From an uncultured Luteimonas sp. (lineage in GTDB: Bacteria; Pseudomonadota; Gammaproteobacteria; Xanthomonadales; Xanthomonadaceae), in assembly GCA_938008415.1 (NCBI GenBank), contig CALLKI010000077.1, positions 10,128 through 74,127 on the forward strand: a stretch of 64,000 bases of DNA, in the 5' to 3' direction. The notes under the pieces are model-generated. The model was not told the DNA's origin, did no database searches, and was given only the letters and a program-made list of their open reading frames with translations. Position 1 is the stretch's first letter, and each line of letters begins with the position of its first letter. Position numbers and translations under genes: made by a program. Shown here piece after piece: positions 18,872-27,845 of the stretch.

Positions 18872-20042
18872 CGGGCACCACCTGCGGGTCCTGATGGTGA
18901 TGGAAGCCGCCTACCCGGCGCTCAAGGGGGGCGGCGCCGAGGCGCAGGTGCGCACGCTCGCGCGTGGCCTGCGCCGGCGCGGCCACCGCGTGACCATCCT
19001 CGTCCCCTGCCTGCCATGGGCACCGACCGCGAAGGTCGACCGCTACGACGGCTCGGTGGTCTGCCGGCTGCGGGTTCCGCGCGTCCCCCTGCTTGGTGGC
19101 CTGGTACTGTGGCTGCGTACCGCCGCCTTCCTCTATGCCCGGCGCCACCGCTACGACGCCTGGCACGTGCACATCGCACATCGCATGGCCGCGATCTGCG
19201 CGGTGATGGGCCAGTGGCTCGACAAGCGCGTGCTGACCAAGGTCTCCGGCTGGTGGGAACTGGAAAAAGGCACGCTGGCGCCCGACGCCGGCCTGGTCGA
19301 CCGCATCGCCCGCCGCGCCCTGCGCAGGACCGGAACCTGGCAGGCGATCAGCCGGCGCATCGCGCACACGCTCGAATCGCGTGGCATGCCCGCGGAACGC
19401 ATCGTGGCCCTGCCGAACGCCGTGGACACCACGCGTTTCGCCGGCATCCGCCGTGATCCGTCCGCGGCGCCGCGCTTCGTGTTCGTCGGCCGGCTCGAAG
19501 CGGAAAAGGGACTGGACACCCTGCTCGAAGCTTTCGCCGACATCGCCACGGCATTTCCACGGGCCACGCTGCTGGTCGTCGGCACCGGCAGCCTCGAACG
19601 GCAGCTGAAACTGCGTGCCGAACAGCTCGGCGTCGCGGCGCGCGTCGAGTTCGCCGGGCACCGTGACGACGTGGAAGCCGTGCTTGCGGATGCCAACATC
19701 GGCGTGCTGCCCTCGCGCATCGAAGGCCTGTCGAACACCCTGCTCGAGTCCATGGCCTCCGGCCTGCCGATGATCGCCAGCCGGATCAGCGGCAACGAGG
19801 ACTTCGTCCGCGACGGCGGGAACGGCTGGCTGTTCGAGCCCGGGGACCGCGCCGGGCTGGCGCGTTGCCTGGCTGCGGCCGCATCGCTCGACGGGGACAC
19901 GCGCCATGCCATGGGCGAGGCCGCCCGCGCCACCGTACACGCGGCTGCGGGGATCGACGCCGTGCTCGCCCGGCTGGAATCCATCTACCGCGGCGAGGCA
20001 CGCCTGGCGCACCCGGTGCCGGTCCCCGGCGGGAGTGCCTGA
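18861..20042 (+). CDS. Glycosyltransferase family 4
   Basis: This 393-residue GT-B enzyme has the glycine-rich KGGGAEAQVRTLARGL loop at the N-terminus, FVGRLEAEKGLDTLLEAF in the donor domain, and the acid motif SRIEGLSNTLLESMASGLP. It is placed between the two amidotransferase genes, overlapping the first by eleven bases and ending two bases before the second. It probably adds a further sugar to the EPS unit; donor and linkage are unknown. Confidence 0.9.
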   Translation: MAADGHHLRVLMVMEAAYPALKGGGAEAQVRTLARGLRRRGHRVTILVPCLPWAPTAKVDRYDGSVVCRLRVPRVPLLGGLVLWLRTAAFLYARRHRYDAWHVHIAHRMAAICAVMGQWLDKRVLTKVSGWWELEKGTLAPDAGLVDRIARRALRRTGTWQAISRRIAHTLESRGMPAERIVALPNAVDTTRFAGIRRDPSAAPRFVFVGRLEAEKGLDTLLEAFADIATAFPRATLLVVGTGSLERQLKLRAEQLGVAARVEFAGHRDDVEAVLADANIGVLPSRIEGLSNTLLESMASGLPMIASRISGNEDFVRDGGNGWLFEPGDRAGLARCLAAAASLDGDTRHAMGEAARATVHAAAGIDAVLARLESIYRGEARLAHPVPVPGGSA

Positions 20043-20044
20043 AC

Positions 20045-21928
20045 ATGTGTGGCATCGCCGGCCTGGTGGTCGCTCCCGGACAGCCCGCGCCCGACCCGGC
20101 GCTGGGGCGGCGCATGAACGCGGTGATCCACCACCGCGGCCCCGACGAAGGCGGGCTGCACCATGACGAACGCGCCCTGCTGGGCATGCGCCGGCTTTCG
20201 ATCATCGACGTCGCCGGCGGCCACCAGCCGATGTATGCCGCCGATGGCCAAGTCTGCATCGTCTTCAACGGCGAGATCTACAACTACCGCGAGCTGCGCG
20301 CGGAGCTGGAGCGCGAGGGCCACGGCTTTGCCACCCACAGCGACACCGAGGTGATCCTGCAGGGCTACCTGCGCCACGGCGCCGGCATCTTCGAACGGCT
20401 CGACGGCATGTTCGCGGTGGCGATCTGGAACCGGCGCTCGCAGGAACTGCTGCTGGCCCGCGACCGCCTCGGCGAGAAGCCGCTCTACTACGCCCACGAT
20501 CCACGCCGCATCCTGTTCGGGTCGGAGCTGAAGTCGCTGCTGCAGTCCCCCGACTGCCCGCGCGAACCCGACGACGACGCGCTGCGCGCCTACCTCGCCT
20601 ACGGCTACGTGCCCTGCCCGCTCAGCGTATTCGCCGGCGTGCGCAAGCTGCCCCCGGCGCACTACCTCCGCTGGCGCGATGGCGCGATCGGGCTGGTGCG
20701 CTACTGGCGTCCCTCGCTGTCGCCCAAGACCGCCCTCGGCGAGCACGAGGCCGCCGAACGGCTGGAGGAACTGCTGCGACGCGCGGTCGCCAGCCGGCTC
20801 GTGTCGGACGTGCCATTCGGCGCGTTCCTGAGCGGCGGGCTGGACTCGAGCACCGTGGTTGCGCTGATGGCGCAGCACCTGCGGCAGCCGGTCCGGACCT
20901 TCACCATCGGCTTCCGCGAGGCGGCCTACAACGAACTGGACGACGCCCGCCGCGTCGCCCGCCACCTCGGCACCGAACACCACGAACTGGTGGTCGAGCC
21001 GGACGCGGTGGACCTGCTGCACAGGCTGGTCTGGCACTTCGACGAACCCTTCGCGGATTCCTCCGCGGTCCCGACCTACCTGGTCTCGGAGCTGGCGCGA
21101 CAGCACGTGAAGATGGTGCTGACCGGCGACGGCGGCGACGAACTGTTCGGCGGCTACGACCGCTACCTGAAGCTCCTGAAGCTCGAGCGGCTCGGCCCGC
21201 TGCGCGCGCCGGCCTCGCTCCTGTTGCGGGCGGCCGGCATCCTCCCCGGCGCGGCCGGCGAGCGCCTGTACCGTGTCGGCGAGCGGCTGCAACTGCCATT
21301 CCGGGAGCGCTACCTCAGCGGCGTGGCGGTGATGCGCGCCGACGTGGCGCGCCGCCTGCGCCCGCAGGCCGGCGGGCCCGACCATTTCCACCTGCCGGTG
21401 CTGGCCGAACCGGGCAGCGACCTCGGTGCCGGGGACGACCCGCTCGACCGCGCCGTGGCCATCGACCTGCAGAGCTACCTGCCGGACGACATCCTGGTGA
21501 AGCTGGACCGGATGGCGATGGCCGCCTCGCTGGAAGGGCGCTCGCCGTTCCTGCAGCCGGACCTGGTGCAGTTCGCGCTCTCGCTGCCCGCCCACTACCG
21601 GGTCCGCGACGGGCGCGGCAAGCACCTGCTGCGGAAGGTCGCCGGCAAATGGCTGCCCCCGCGCGCGACCGGCAAGCCCAAGCAGGGCTTCGCGATCCCG
21701 CTGGCGGACTGGTTCCGCGGGCCGCTGCGCACGCTCGCCGCCGACACCTTCTCCAGCCGCGCGTTCCGCGAGCGCGGCCTGCTGCGCGCGGAGGCGGCCC
21801 AGGCACTGCTGCGCGACCACGTCGATCGCGGGATCGACCGCAGCGAGCCGCTCTGGCAGGCTCTGTGCCTGGAGCTGTGGGCACAGCGTTTCCTCGACGC
21901 GCCGGGGACGGAAACGGGACGGGGCTGA
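20045..21928 (+). CDS. Glutamine-hydrolysing asparagine synthetase family protein (XrtA-locus amidotransferase)
   Basis: This 627-residue enzyme has a complete class II glutamine amidotransferase domain starting MCGIAG (Cys2 nucleophile), then HHRGPDEGG and NGEIYNYRELR. The synthetase domain follows, with FLSGGLDSSTV near residue 263 and GDGGDELFGGYDRY. This protein type is regularly found in exosortase-A EPS loci, where it is thought to amidate sugar carboxylates rather than to make free asparagine. The dehydrogenase and epimerase upstream would supply such uronic acids. The gene sits in the tight operon, three bases before the polymerase gene. Confidence 0.9.
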   Translation: MCGIAGLVVAPGQPAPDPALGRRMNAVIHHRGPDEGGLHHDERALLGMRRLSIIDVAGGHQPMYAADGQVCIVFNGEIYNYRELRAELEREGHGFATHSDTEVILQGYLRHGAGIFERLDGMFAVAIWNRRSQELLLARDRLGEKPLYYAHDPRRILFGSELKSLLQSPDCPREPDDDALRAYLAYGYVPCPLSVFAGVRKLPPAHYLRWRDGAIGLVRYWRPSLSPKTALGEHEAAERLEELLRRAVASRLVSDVPFGAFLSGGLDSSTVVALMAQHLRQPVRTFTIGFREAAYNELDDARRVARHLGTEHHELVVEPDAVDLLHRLVWHFDEPFADSSAVPTYLVSELARQHVKMVLTGDGGDELFGGYDRYLKLLKLERLGPLRAPASLLLRAAGILPGAAGERLYRVGERLQLPFRERYLSGVAVMRADVARRLRPQAGGPDHFHLPVLAEPGSDLGAGDDPLDRAVAIDLQSYLPDDILVKLDRMAMAASLEGRSPFLQPDLVQFALSLPAHYRVRDGRGKHLLRKVAGKWLPPRATGKPKQGFAIPLADWFRGPLRTLAADTFSSRAFRERGLLRAEAAQALLRDHVDRGIDRSEPLWQALCLELWAQRFLDAPGTETGRG

Positions 21929-21931
21929 ACC

Positions 21932-23314
21932 ATGTTCATGCGGCTGCTGCTGGCGGTCCCGCTGGTCTACATGGTCAACATGCTCCACCTGTCGGTGGAG
22001 ACGGGCATTCCGGGCCTCAACCTCGCCAACATCATCTTCATCGTCGTGCTTGGCGCGCTGCTGATGGGTGGCAGCCGCTACCGTCCGCTGCAGCCGAAGG
22101 AACCGATCACAAACGCGTTGCTGTTGCTGTACGCGACGCTGGTCATCGGCTTCCTGATCGCGCAGGCCACCATGCCGCTCGACTTCATGGCGGACTTCAC
22201 CTATCTCAAGAACATGATGTTCTACCCGCTGATGTACTTCCTGTACCGGCGGTGCGGGCAGGACATCAAGGGCACGCGGCAGCTGATCATCGTGGTCATG
22301 GTGGTGGCTGCGGTCGCCGGCCTGGAGGCGATCCGCGAGGGCCTGGACTACGGGTTCGGCGCCTACCAGGAGACCAAGCGCGCATCGGGCCCGTTCGGCG
22401 TGGACTACACCACGGCCAACCGCGCGGGGGTGTTCTACGCCATGTTCCTGCCGATGTTCATCGCCATCGCGCTGTTCTTCCGCAGGCAGAAGTTCTGGCG
22501 GCTGGCGGCGATCGGCGGATGCGTGATCCTGGCGGTCGCGATCATGGCCACCTACTCCCGCCAGTCGTACCTGATCGCGCTGGTCGCGTTCGCGCTTCTG
22601 CTGATCCGGCGCAACATCATCCTGGCGGCCGTGATCGCGCTGCTGATGGTCCCCGCGATCAGCCTGCTGCCCGAAAGCGTCACCCAGCGCGTCGCCGAGA
22701 CCGAACAGCAGGACGGCGTCGGCGAGGAAAGGCTGGACGTCAGCACCGCGAGCCGCTTCGAGATCTGGGGCGGCGCCATCGAGATGTGGAGCGAGCACCC
22801 GCTCGGCGTCGGTGTCAACCGCTTCAAGCGCTACATCGGCAACTACGTGCCGCGCTACGCCGGTTACGACGCGCACAGCATCTACTTCCTGACCCTAGCC
22901 GAATGCGGCCCGCTGGGACTTGCGGCGCTGTTCTACCTGCTCTGGCGGCTGCTGCGGATGGGCATCGGCTTCACCCGCTCGGTGCCCCGCTCGGACGCCG
23001 AGGGCAAGGCGCTGTCGCTCGGCTTCATCCTCGTGGTCGTCTCCACCGCCCTGGGCAACGTGTACGGCAGCCCGTTCTACGAGGGCGCGGTGATGGCGAA
23101 CTTCTGGGCCCTGTGCGGGCTGATGGAGCACTACTTCGGGCTCAAGCAGCAGCTGGCCGCACGGGGAGGCCAGGCAGGCGTGGCGGCTGCGGCCCGCATG
23201 CCCGCGCCCGCGGATGCCAACCGGATTGGCGAACGCTTCCCGCTCGCGGCACGCATCGCCCCGGGCCGATATGGCACGTCGCGCGACCGCGACGGCGGCG
23301 ATCCGGCCGGCTGA
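21932..23314 (+). CDS. O-antigen polymerase/ligase family protein (Wzy/WaaL-like)
   Basis: This 460-residue integral membrane protein has about ten hydrophobic segments and a large periplasmic loop containing ASRFEIWGGAIEMWSEHP followed by LGVGVNRF. This is the Wzy_C pattern of O-antigen ligases and polymerases. It would polymerise repeat units or ligate the glycan in the periplasm. The last 70 residues are hydrophilic, Ala/Arg-rich and not conserved in the family. It is the last gene of the long plus-strand operon and converges with the ydcF-like gene nine bases away; no clear terminator separates them. Confidence 0.87.
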   Translation: MFMRLLLAVPLVYMVNMLHLSVETGIPGLNLANIIFIVVLGALLMGGSRYRPLQPKEPITNALLLLYATLVIGFLIAQATMPLDFMADFTYLKNMMFYPLMYFLYRRCGQDIKGTRQLIIVVMVVAAVAGLEAIREGLDYGFGAYQETKRASGPFGVDYTTANRAGVFYAMFLPMFIAIALFFRRQKFWRLAAIGGCVILAVAIMATYSRQSYLIALVAFALLLIRRNIILAAVIALLMVPAISLLPESVTQRVAETEQQDGVGEERLDVSTASRFEIWGGAIEMWSEHPLGVGVNRFKRYIGNYVPRYAGYDAHSIYFLTLAECGPLGLAALFYLLWRLLRMGIGFTRSVPRSDAEGKALSLGFILVVVSTALGNVYGSPFYEGAVMANFWALCGLMEHYFGLKQQLAARGGQAGVAAAARMPAPADANRIGERFPLAARIAPGRYGTSRDRDGGDPAG

Positions 23315-23323
23315 TTCTCTGCT

Positions 23324-24073
23324 TCATCCGTCCCGGCGCAGACGGTACGCCACCAGCCCCACCAGTTCGTGGAGCGCCGCCTCCGTCTTCACCAGCCCAC
23401 CACTGTCCGGTGCCAGGTAGCGCAGCCGGCGGAACGGCACGTAGCGCCAGTCCGTGGCCAGCACGCACACCTCGAACCCCGCGCGCTCCATCACGTAATG
23501 CGCACGGCGCACGTGCATGGCAGACGTGACCAGCAGCACCCTGCGCGGCAATGCCGGGCGCATCGCCGCCACGTTGCGTGCGTTCTGCCAGGTGTCGGTC
23601 GCGCCGGTCTCGGTCAGGATGATTCCGTCGGGCACGCCGAGGGCACGCATGTACGCGGCCACCAGCGAGGCTTCCGGAACGGCATGCGGGCCCGGAGGGC
23701 CGCCGGTCACGACCAGACGGCGCTGTGACGGCCGTTCGCGCCACCAGTTCACAGCCTTCTCGGCACGCCTGCGGCTGGCCATGTTGAGCGCCGGGAAGTC
23801 ATCCCTGGAGCCCGTGAAACGGTCCACGCCCCCGGTGAGCACCACCGCCACCTCCGGCGGGTCCGTCGCGCAGGACGCAGGCTGGTCCGGCATTTCCTCC
23901 AGCCAGCCCACCAGAACGTTGGCCGCCAGCGGCGTCATCATCACGACCGATGCCAGGATCACCGCGGCGCCGGGCAGCCACAGCCACTTCCTGCGCCGCG
24001 ACGGCAACACACCGGCGACGAACAGCACGAAGCCGCACAACAGCCAGGTCAGCGGCGACAATACGAACCACAT
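23324..24073 (-). CDS. YdcF-like (DUF218/ElyC) membrane protein
   Basis: This 249-residue protein begins with two membrane segments (about 2-22 and 32-52), followed by a periplasmic DUF218 domain. The family signatures VVLTGG (near 80), VVTGG (near 120) and VTSAMHVRRA (near 180) are present. ElyC/SanA/YdcF proteins affect cell-envelope polysaccharide metabolism, probably through lipid-carrier handling, but no precise activity is established. It lies on the strand opposite the EPS operon, and downstream of the flippase on the same strand with a 52-base gap, so the two may be cotranscribed. Confidence 0.85.
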   Translation of the reverse strand: MWFVLSPLTWLLCGFVLFVAGVLPSRRRKWLWLPGAAVILASVVMMTPLAANVLVGWLEEMPDQPASCATDPPEVAVVLTGGVDRFTGSRDDFPALNMASRRRAEKAVNWWRERPSQRRLVVTGGPPGPHAVPEASLVAAYMRALGVPDGIILTETGATDTWQNARNVAAMRPALPRRVLLVTSAMHVRRAHYVMERAGFEVCVLATDWRYVPFRRLRYLAPDSGGLVKTEAALHELVGLVAYRLRRDG

Positions 24074-24125
24074 CCGGGATCACTCCGGTTGCTTCGACCA
24101 CACGTTGCGGCACCGGCCATCGCGT

Positions 24126-25652
24126 TCATGGCGCGGCGCGTCCCTTCCATGCACCCGGCACAAGCTGCCGCATGCGCCCGTCCAGTACCAGCACAGGCAG
24201 AACGTAGAGCAGCAGCCACAGGCCGCCGGCCACGAACAGCCTCGCCCACGGCGAGGCCAGCCCGAACAGCCCCCCGCCCTCGACCGCCAGCACGAAAGCT
24301 GCCGCGGCACCGAGCGACACGGCCAGCGCGCGCCTGTCGGGCACGAGGCGCAGTTCCCGCGGGCAGAGAGCGTACAGCACGGCGCCCAGCACGGCGAAGC
24401 CACACACGCTGCCCCAGGTCGCGCCCATGTAGCCGAAGCGCGGGATGAGCAGGAAATTCAGCGCCACGTTGATGGCGATCGCGACCAGGGTCACCCGCAG
24501 CACCGTGCCCGAGCGCTTGTGCAGCAGCAACCCGTAGCCACCGATCTCCAGCAGCGGGTACAGCGCGTACATCGCACCGATCCAGGCGAACACAGGGCCT
24601 GATCCCGCCTTGTCGGGACCACTGATCGCCTGCACCGCCTCGCTGCCGACGCAGGCGATGGCGGCAGCGATGCCGACCGCACCGTAGGTCAGCGGCAACA
24701 GGATCTTCTCCTTCAATGCCCGCACCGCCCCCGCGCCGCCCGTCTCCCAGTTGCGGTTGGCGACCGGGACGAAGGACTCCGACAGGGCCGTGCTCATGAG
24801 CATGTTGACCTGCAGCGCCAGCGAGTAGCCGATGGTGAACACCCCCACCGCCGAGAACTCGCCGGTGATGCCCTTGAGCATCAGCCGCCCGATCGAGATC
24901 AACAGTACGGTGGCGATCTCGTTGACCACCAGCGGCATGCCGTAGCGCAGGGTCAGCCGCATCTGCGACCAGTCCCACTCGCGGGCGAAGGTCAGGTTCC
25001 GGCGGATCCAGTGCACGTAGTAGGCCAGCACCAGCACCGCGGCCAGCATCCGCCCGCCATACGCCGCCAGCGCGGTGCGTTCCAGCGCCACCACCGCGCC
25101 GACCATCAGCACCAGTTCAAGCCAGCGCCAGGCCACGCGGGTGATGGTCAGCACCCCCGAATGCTCGCCCGCGCGCAGCAGCATCTGCACCAGGCTCGCG
25201 AACACCTGCAGAGGCACCATCAGCACCGCCATCCACAGCACTGGCGAGAACGAGACGCCGCCGAACCAGTCCAGGCAGGCGAACACGACCACGGCCGCGG
25301 CCCAGATCGCGCCCGATACCGCCAGCGGCAGCAGGAACATGTTGGCGGCGAAGGCCGGCAGGCCGCGGGCCTCGTCCTGGTAGGGATAGAAGCGCAGGAT
25401 CGCGTGCTGGGCGCCGAGCTTGGCCACCGCCACGCCGATCATCAGCCAGGTCTCGTAATAGCCGAGGATGCCGTACTGGGTGTTGTCCAGCAGCCGCGTC
25501 AGCAGCGGGAACGAGATCAGCCCCGCCAGCATCACCAGGATGCTGGCCGTGGAATAGCGCAGGTAATGTGTGCCGACGCCGACCTTCCTGGCGGGCGCAG
25601 GCGCTGCGGCGGCCGTGGCGGCCACGGCTGGCGGATCGGGGGTCCGGTTCAT
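24126..25652 (-). CDS. Oligosaccharide flippase (Wzx, MOP superfamily)
   Basis: This 508-residue protein has 12 to 14 predicted membrane segments and the Polysacc_synt fold. Early motifs include STASILVMLAGLISFPLLTR, and later FTIGYSLALQVNMLMSTALS. It would move undecaprenyl-linked repeat units across the inner membrane for the Wzy-like polymerase across the convergent boundary. The start at MNRTPDP (25652) is preferred over a longer frame because the extra upstream residues are unlike any family member; the N-terminal 30 residues are Ala/Pro-rich. No strong SD is visible. Expression is separate from the main operon. Confidence 0.88.
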   Translation of the reverse strand: MNRTPDPPAVAATAAAAPAPARKVGVGTHYLRYSTASILVMLAGLISFPLLTRLLDNTQYGILGYYETWLMIGVAVAKLGAQHAILRFYPYQDEARGLPAFAANMFLLPLAVSGAIWAAAVVVFACLDWFGGVSFSPVLWMAVLMVPLQVFASLVQMLLRAGEHSGVLTITRVAWRWLELVLMVGAVVALERTALAAYGGRMLAAVLVLAYYVHWIRRNLTFAREWDWSQMRLTLRYGMPLVVNEIATVLLISIGRLMLKGITGEFSAVGVFTIGYSLALQVNMLMSTALSESFVPVANRNWETGGAGAVRALKEKILLPLTYGAVGIAAAIACVGSEAVQAISGPDKAGSGPVFAWIGAMYALYPLLEIGGYGLLLHKRSGTVLRVTLVAIAINVALNFLLIPRFGYMGATWGSVCGFAVLGAVLYALCPRELRLVPDRRALAVSLGAAAAFVLAVEGGGLFGLASPWARLFVAGGLWLLLYVLPVLVLDGRMRQLVPGAWKGRAAP

Positions 25653-26051
25653 CGTGTCTCGGTCTGGCGCCCTCCCTGCGGGAACGGGCGTGCAAGGTCC
25701 GGACCGGATGGACCGGCCCGTGCATTGGAAACGGAAAAAGCCGGCGGATGGTGTCACCCCGCCCGGCACGGCCGGATCACGCAGGCGATCCCGCCTGGCC
25801 CGGCATCCCCCGTCACGCGGAACGCGGCCAACCCGGGTCCGGTCCGGCGTCCACCCCTCCCCCGCCCCCCCTGACGGGCCGATGCCCAGGGTGAATGCGC
25901 CCTAAACCCAAGGCTGACGCAGAATGTCAATTTGTGACTCAAAGCGCAATCATTTGTTCAACGTTGTATAGACTGCAAACTGGACACGCAGGCTCCCACC
26001 AGCTCACCCCCCTTTGGCCGGGAGCTTCCCGGCCCATTCAGGAACCAGCGG
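25653..26051. promoter_or_regulatory. 399-base divergent regulatory region
   Basis: This gap separates the flippase (minus) from the secreted propeller gene (plus), and I see no gene in it. The stretch 25905-25985 is strikingly AT-rich for this genome and contains TATAGA (25967-25972) as a possible plus-strand -10, just after the palindrome CAACGTTG (25959-25966). No convincing -35 was found, nor a sigma54 element. A separate hairpin at 26016-26034 is listed on its own. Confidence 0.4.
26016..26034 (+). promoter_or_regulatory. Perfect 8-bp hairpin in the leader of the propeller gene
   Basis: GGCCGGGA (26016-26023), a three-base loop and TCCCGGCC (26027-26034) form a perfect stem ending 17 bases before the ATG at 26052, just upstream of the AGGAA SD. 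It may regulate translation, act as an attenuator, or be an operator. Confidence 0.4.
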
Positions 26052-27842
26052 ATGAAACACCCCAGGAACATTACCGCCCGGACGATCCTCGCCCTGGGCT
26101 TTGCCCTCCTCTGTGGCGCCACCCCCCCGGGCGCCGCCGCCCAGTCCCTCGGCGCCTGCAATTCGTTCTACTCCCCCGGCTTCACCCTGGCCGAGGGCAA
26201 GCTCAACCCCAGCCAGCCAGCCATGAACAAGCCGGCCAAGGGGGTGGCTGTCCGCGAGCCGAACTTCAACACCTGTCTGGTCCGCGCCACCGACCGGACC
26301 TCGGACACGGGCTCGTCCACCACCTTCATCCGCAACGACTACTCGCGCCGGCAGGCCTTCAACGCCGACAACACCTACTTCATCGCCTACACGATCGACG
26401 GGTGGTGGCACCTGTACGACGCCAACACCATGAAGCACCTGCGCAGGCTGTCGCCGAGGGTGGTCAACCCCTCCACCCCCGCCCAGTACCACATGGCGGG
26501 CGACGCCGAGCCGCAGTGGCACCCGACCGACCCGAACATCCTGTACTACCTGCCGACCAACGGCGGCACCAAGCTGCTCAAGCTGGACGTGCGCAACAAC
26601 TCCTATTCGGTCGCCGCCGATTTCGCCGGCAAGCTGCCCTCCTGGGCGTCCGGCGCGGCGCACATCTGGACCAAGTCGGAAGGCTCCCCGTCCGCCGACG
26701 GGCGCTACTGGGGTTTCCAGGTCGAAGACAGCAACTTCCGCCTGCTCGGCTACATCGTCTGGGACCTGCAGGAAAACCGGCTGGTCGGCAGCATGCAGAG
26801 CAGCAGCCGCCCGGACCACTCCAGCATGTCCGCCTCGGGCCGCTGGTTCGTGACCTCCTCCGACTCGACCGGCACCTGGGCCTGGTCGCGTGACTTCACC
26901 ATCAAGAAGAAGCTGCTCAACAAGAGCGAGCACTCCGACCTGGCGTTCGGCCCGAACGGCGAGGACTACTACGTCTCGATCGACTACCAGAGCAACAACG
27001 GCGACGTATTCTTCGTCGACATCGACGCCTGCCCCGGCGTGCCGGCGTCCGCGACCAGCGCACCGCTGTGCCCGCGCACCGTTCTGTTCCCGACCTACAA
27101 CAACGGCTCGGCCACCGCTCTGCACGTCTCGGGCAAGGGCATGAGGAAGCCGGGCTGGGTGGTGATCAGCACCTATGGGACCTCGCGCACGCGCAGTGGC
27201 GAGTGGCCCTGGTACACCAACAAGATCTTCGCGGTCGAGCTGAAGGCGAACCCGCGCATCTACCCGCTGGCCTTCACCCGCAACGCCGGCGGCGGCTACT
27301 GGGCCGAACCGCACGCCTCGGTCAGCCGCGACTTCACCCGGATCATCTTCAACAGCAACTGGGCTACGAGCGGCGAAAACGTCGAGGCCTACATCGTGCA
27401 CATCCCGCCGACCGCGCTTCCCGGCGGCTCGGCTCCACCGTCCCCGCCTTCCACGCCGCAATACGTGACCGGCGGCAAGCTGCCGGCATTGCCGGCGTCC
27501 AGCACCAACAGCAGCCGTGCCACCAGTGCCTCGAGGGCCAGGCCGGCCCAGCCGGGTGCCGATGCCGGGCAGGGGCAATCCGCGCCGCTTCCCGCGGAGG
27601 GTGGCCCCGGCACGGGCGGCGAGAGCGCACGCGTCGCGATCACGCCGGCGGCCGTGCTGGCCTACCGCCAGGCGGCGGCCCTGCTCCGCGCCGGTCTGCT
27701 GGAATCCCCGCAGGTCCGCCGGACCGCCTACATGGCGTCGCTGCTGCCCGCGACCCCGTACATCGGCTGGACCAGGCTTTCCTGGCACGGCGCATCCAGC
27801 CTGCGCTCCGCCTTCGGCCGCCTGGCGGAACGCCTGCGCTGA
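26052..27842 (+). CDS. Secreted beta-propeller protein, possible polysaccharide-active enzyme
   Basis: This 596-residue exported protein has a clear signal peptide with cleavage near GAAAQ (about residue 30). The mature part up to about residue 460 is a run of WD40/TolB-like beta-propeller blades, for example EPQWHPTDPNILYYLPTNGG and SMSASGRWFVTSSDSTGTW. The His-containing HASVSRDFTRIIFNSNW recalls blade edges of propeller lyases such as oligogalacturonate lyase, but the known catalytic set was not recognised. The last 130 residues are Pro/Ala/Ser-rich, then helical, and are not a PEP-CTERM tail. In an EPS locus it could process or bind the polymer. Function remains unassigned. Confidence 0.7.
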   Translation: MKHPRNITARTILALGFALLCGATPPGAAAQSLGACNSFYSPGFTLAEGKLNPSQPAMNKPAKGVAVREPNFNTCLVRATDRTSDTGSSTTFIRNDYSRRQAFNADNTYFIAYTIDGWWHLYDANTMKHLRRLSPRVVNPSTPAQYHMAGDAEPQWHPTDPNILYYLPTNGGTKLLKLDVRNNSYSVAADFAGKLPSWASGAAHIWTKSEGSPSADGRYWGFQVEDSNFRLLGYIVWDLQENRLVGSMQSSSRPDHSSMSASGRWFVTSSDSTGTWAWSRDFTIKKKLLNKSEHSDLAFGPNGEDYYVSIDYQSNNGDVFFVDIDACPGVPASATSAPLCPRTVLFPTYNNGSATALHVSGKGMRKPGWVVISTYGTSRTRSGEWPWYTNKIFAVELKANPRIYPLAFTRNAGGGYWAEPHASVSRDFTRIIFNSNWATSGENVEAYIVHIPPTALPGGSAPPSPPSTPQYVTGGKLPALPASSTNSSRATSASRARPAQPGADAGQGQSAPLPAEGGPGTGGESARVAITPAAVLAYRQAAALLRAGLLESPQVRRTAYMASLLPATPYIGWTRLSWHGASSLRSAFGRLAERLR

Positions 27843-27845
27843 CCG

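Noticed and set aside
19985..22876. A 963-codon minus-strand frame opposite asnB and the polymerase gene
   Set aside because: It is a shadow of two well-supported genes, with a His/Gln/Arg-rich composition typical of antisense frames.
25653..26051. Sigma54 promoter of the kind controlled by PrsR in XrtA systems
   Set aside because: No TGGCAC-N5-TTGC element with correct spacing was found here or in the other EPS gaps inspected.
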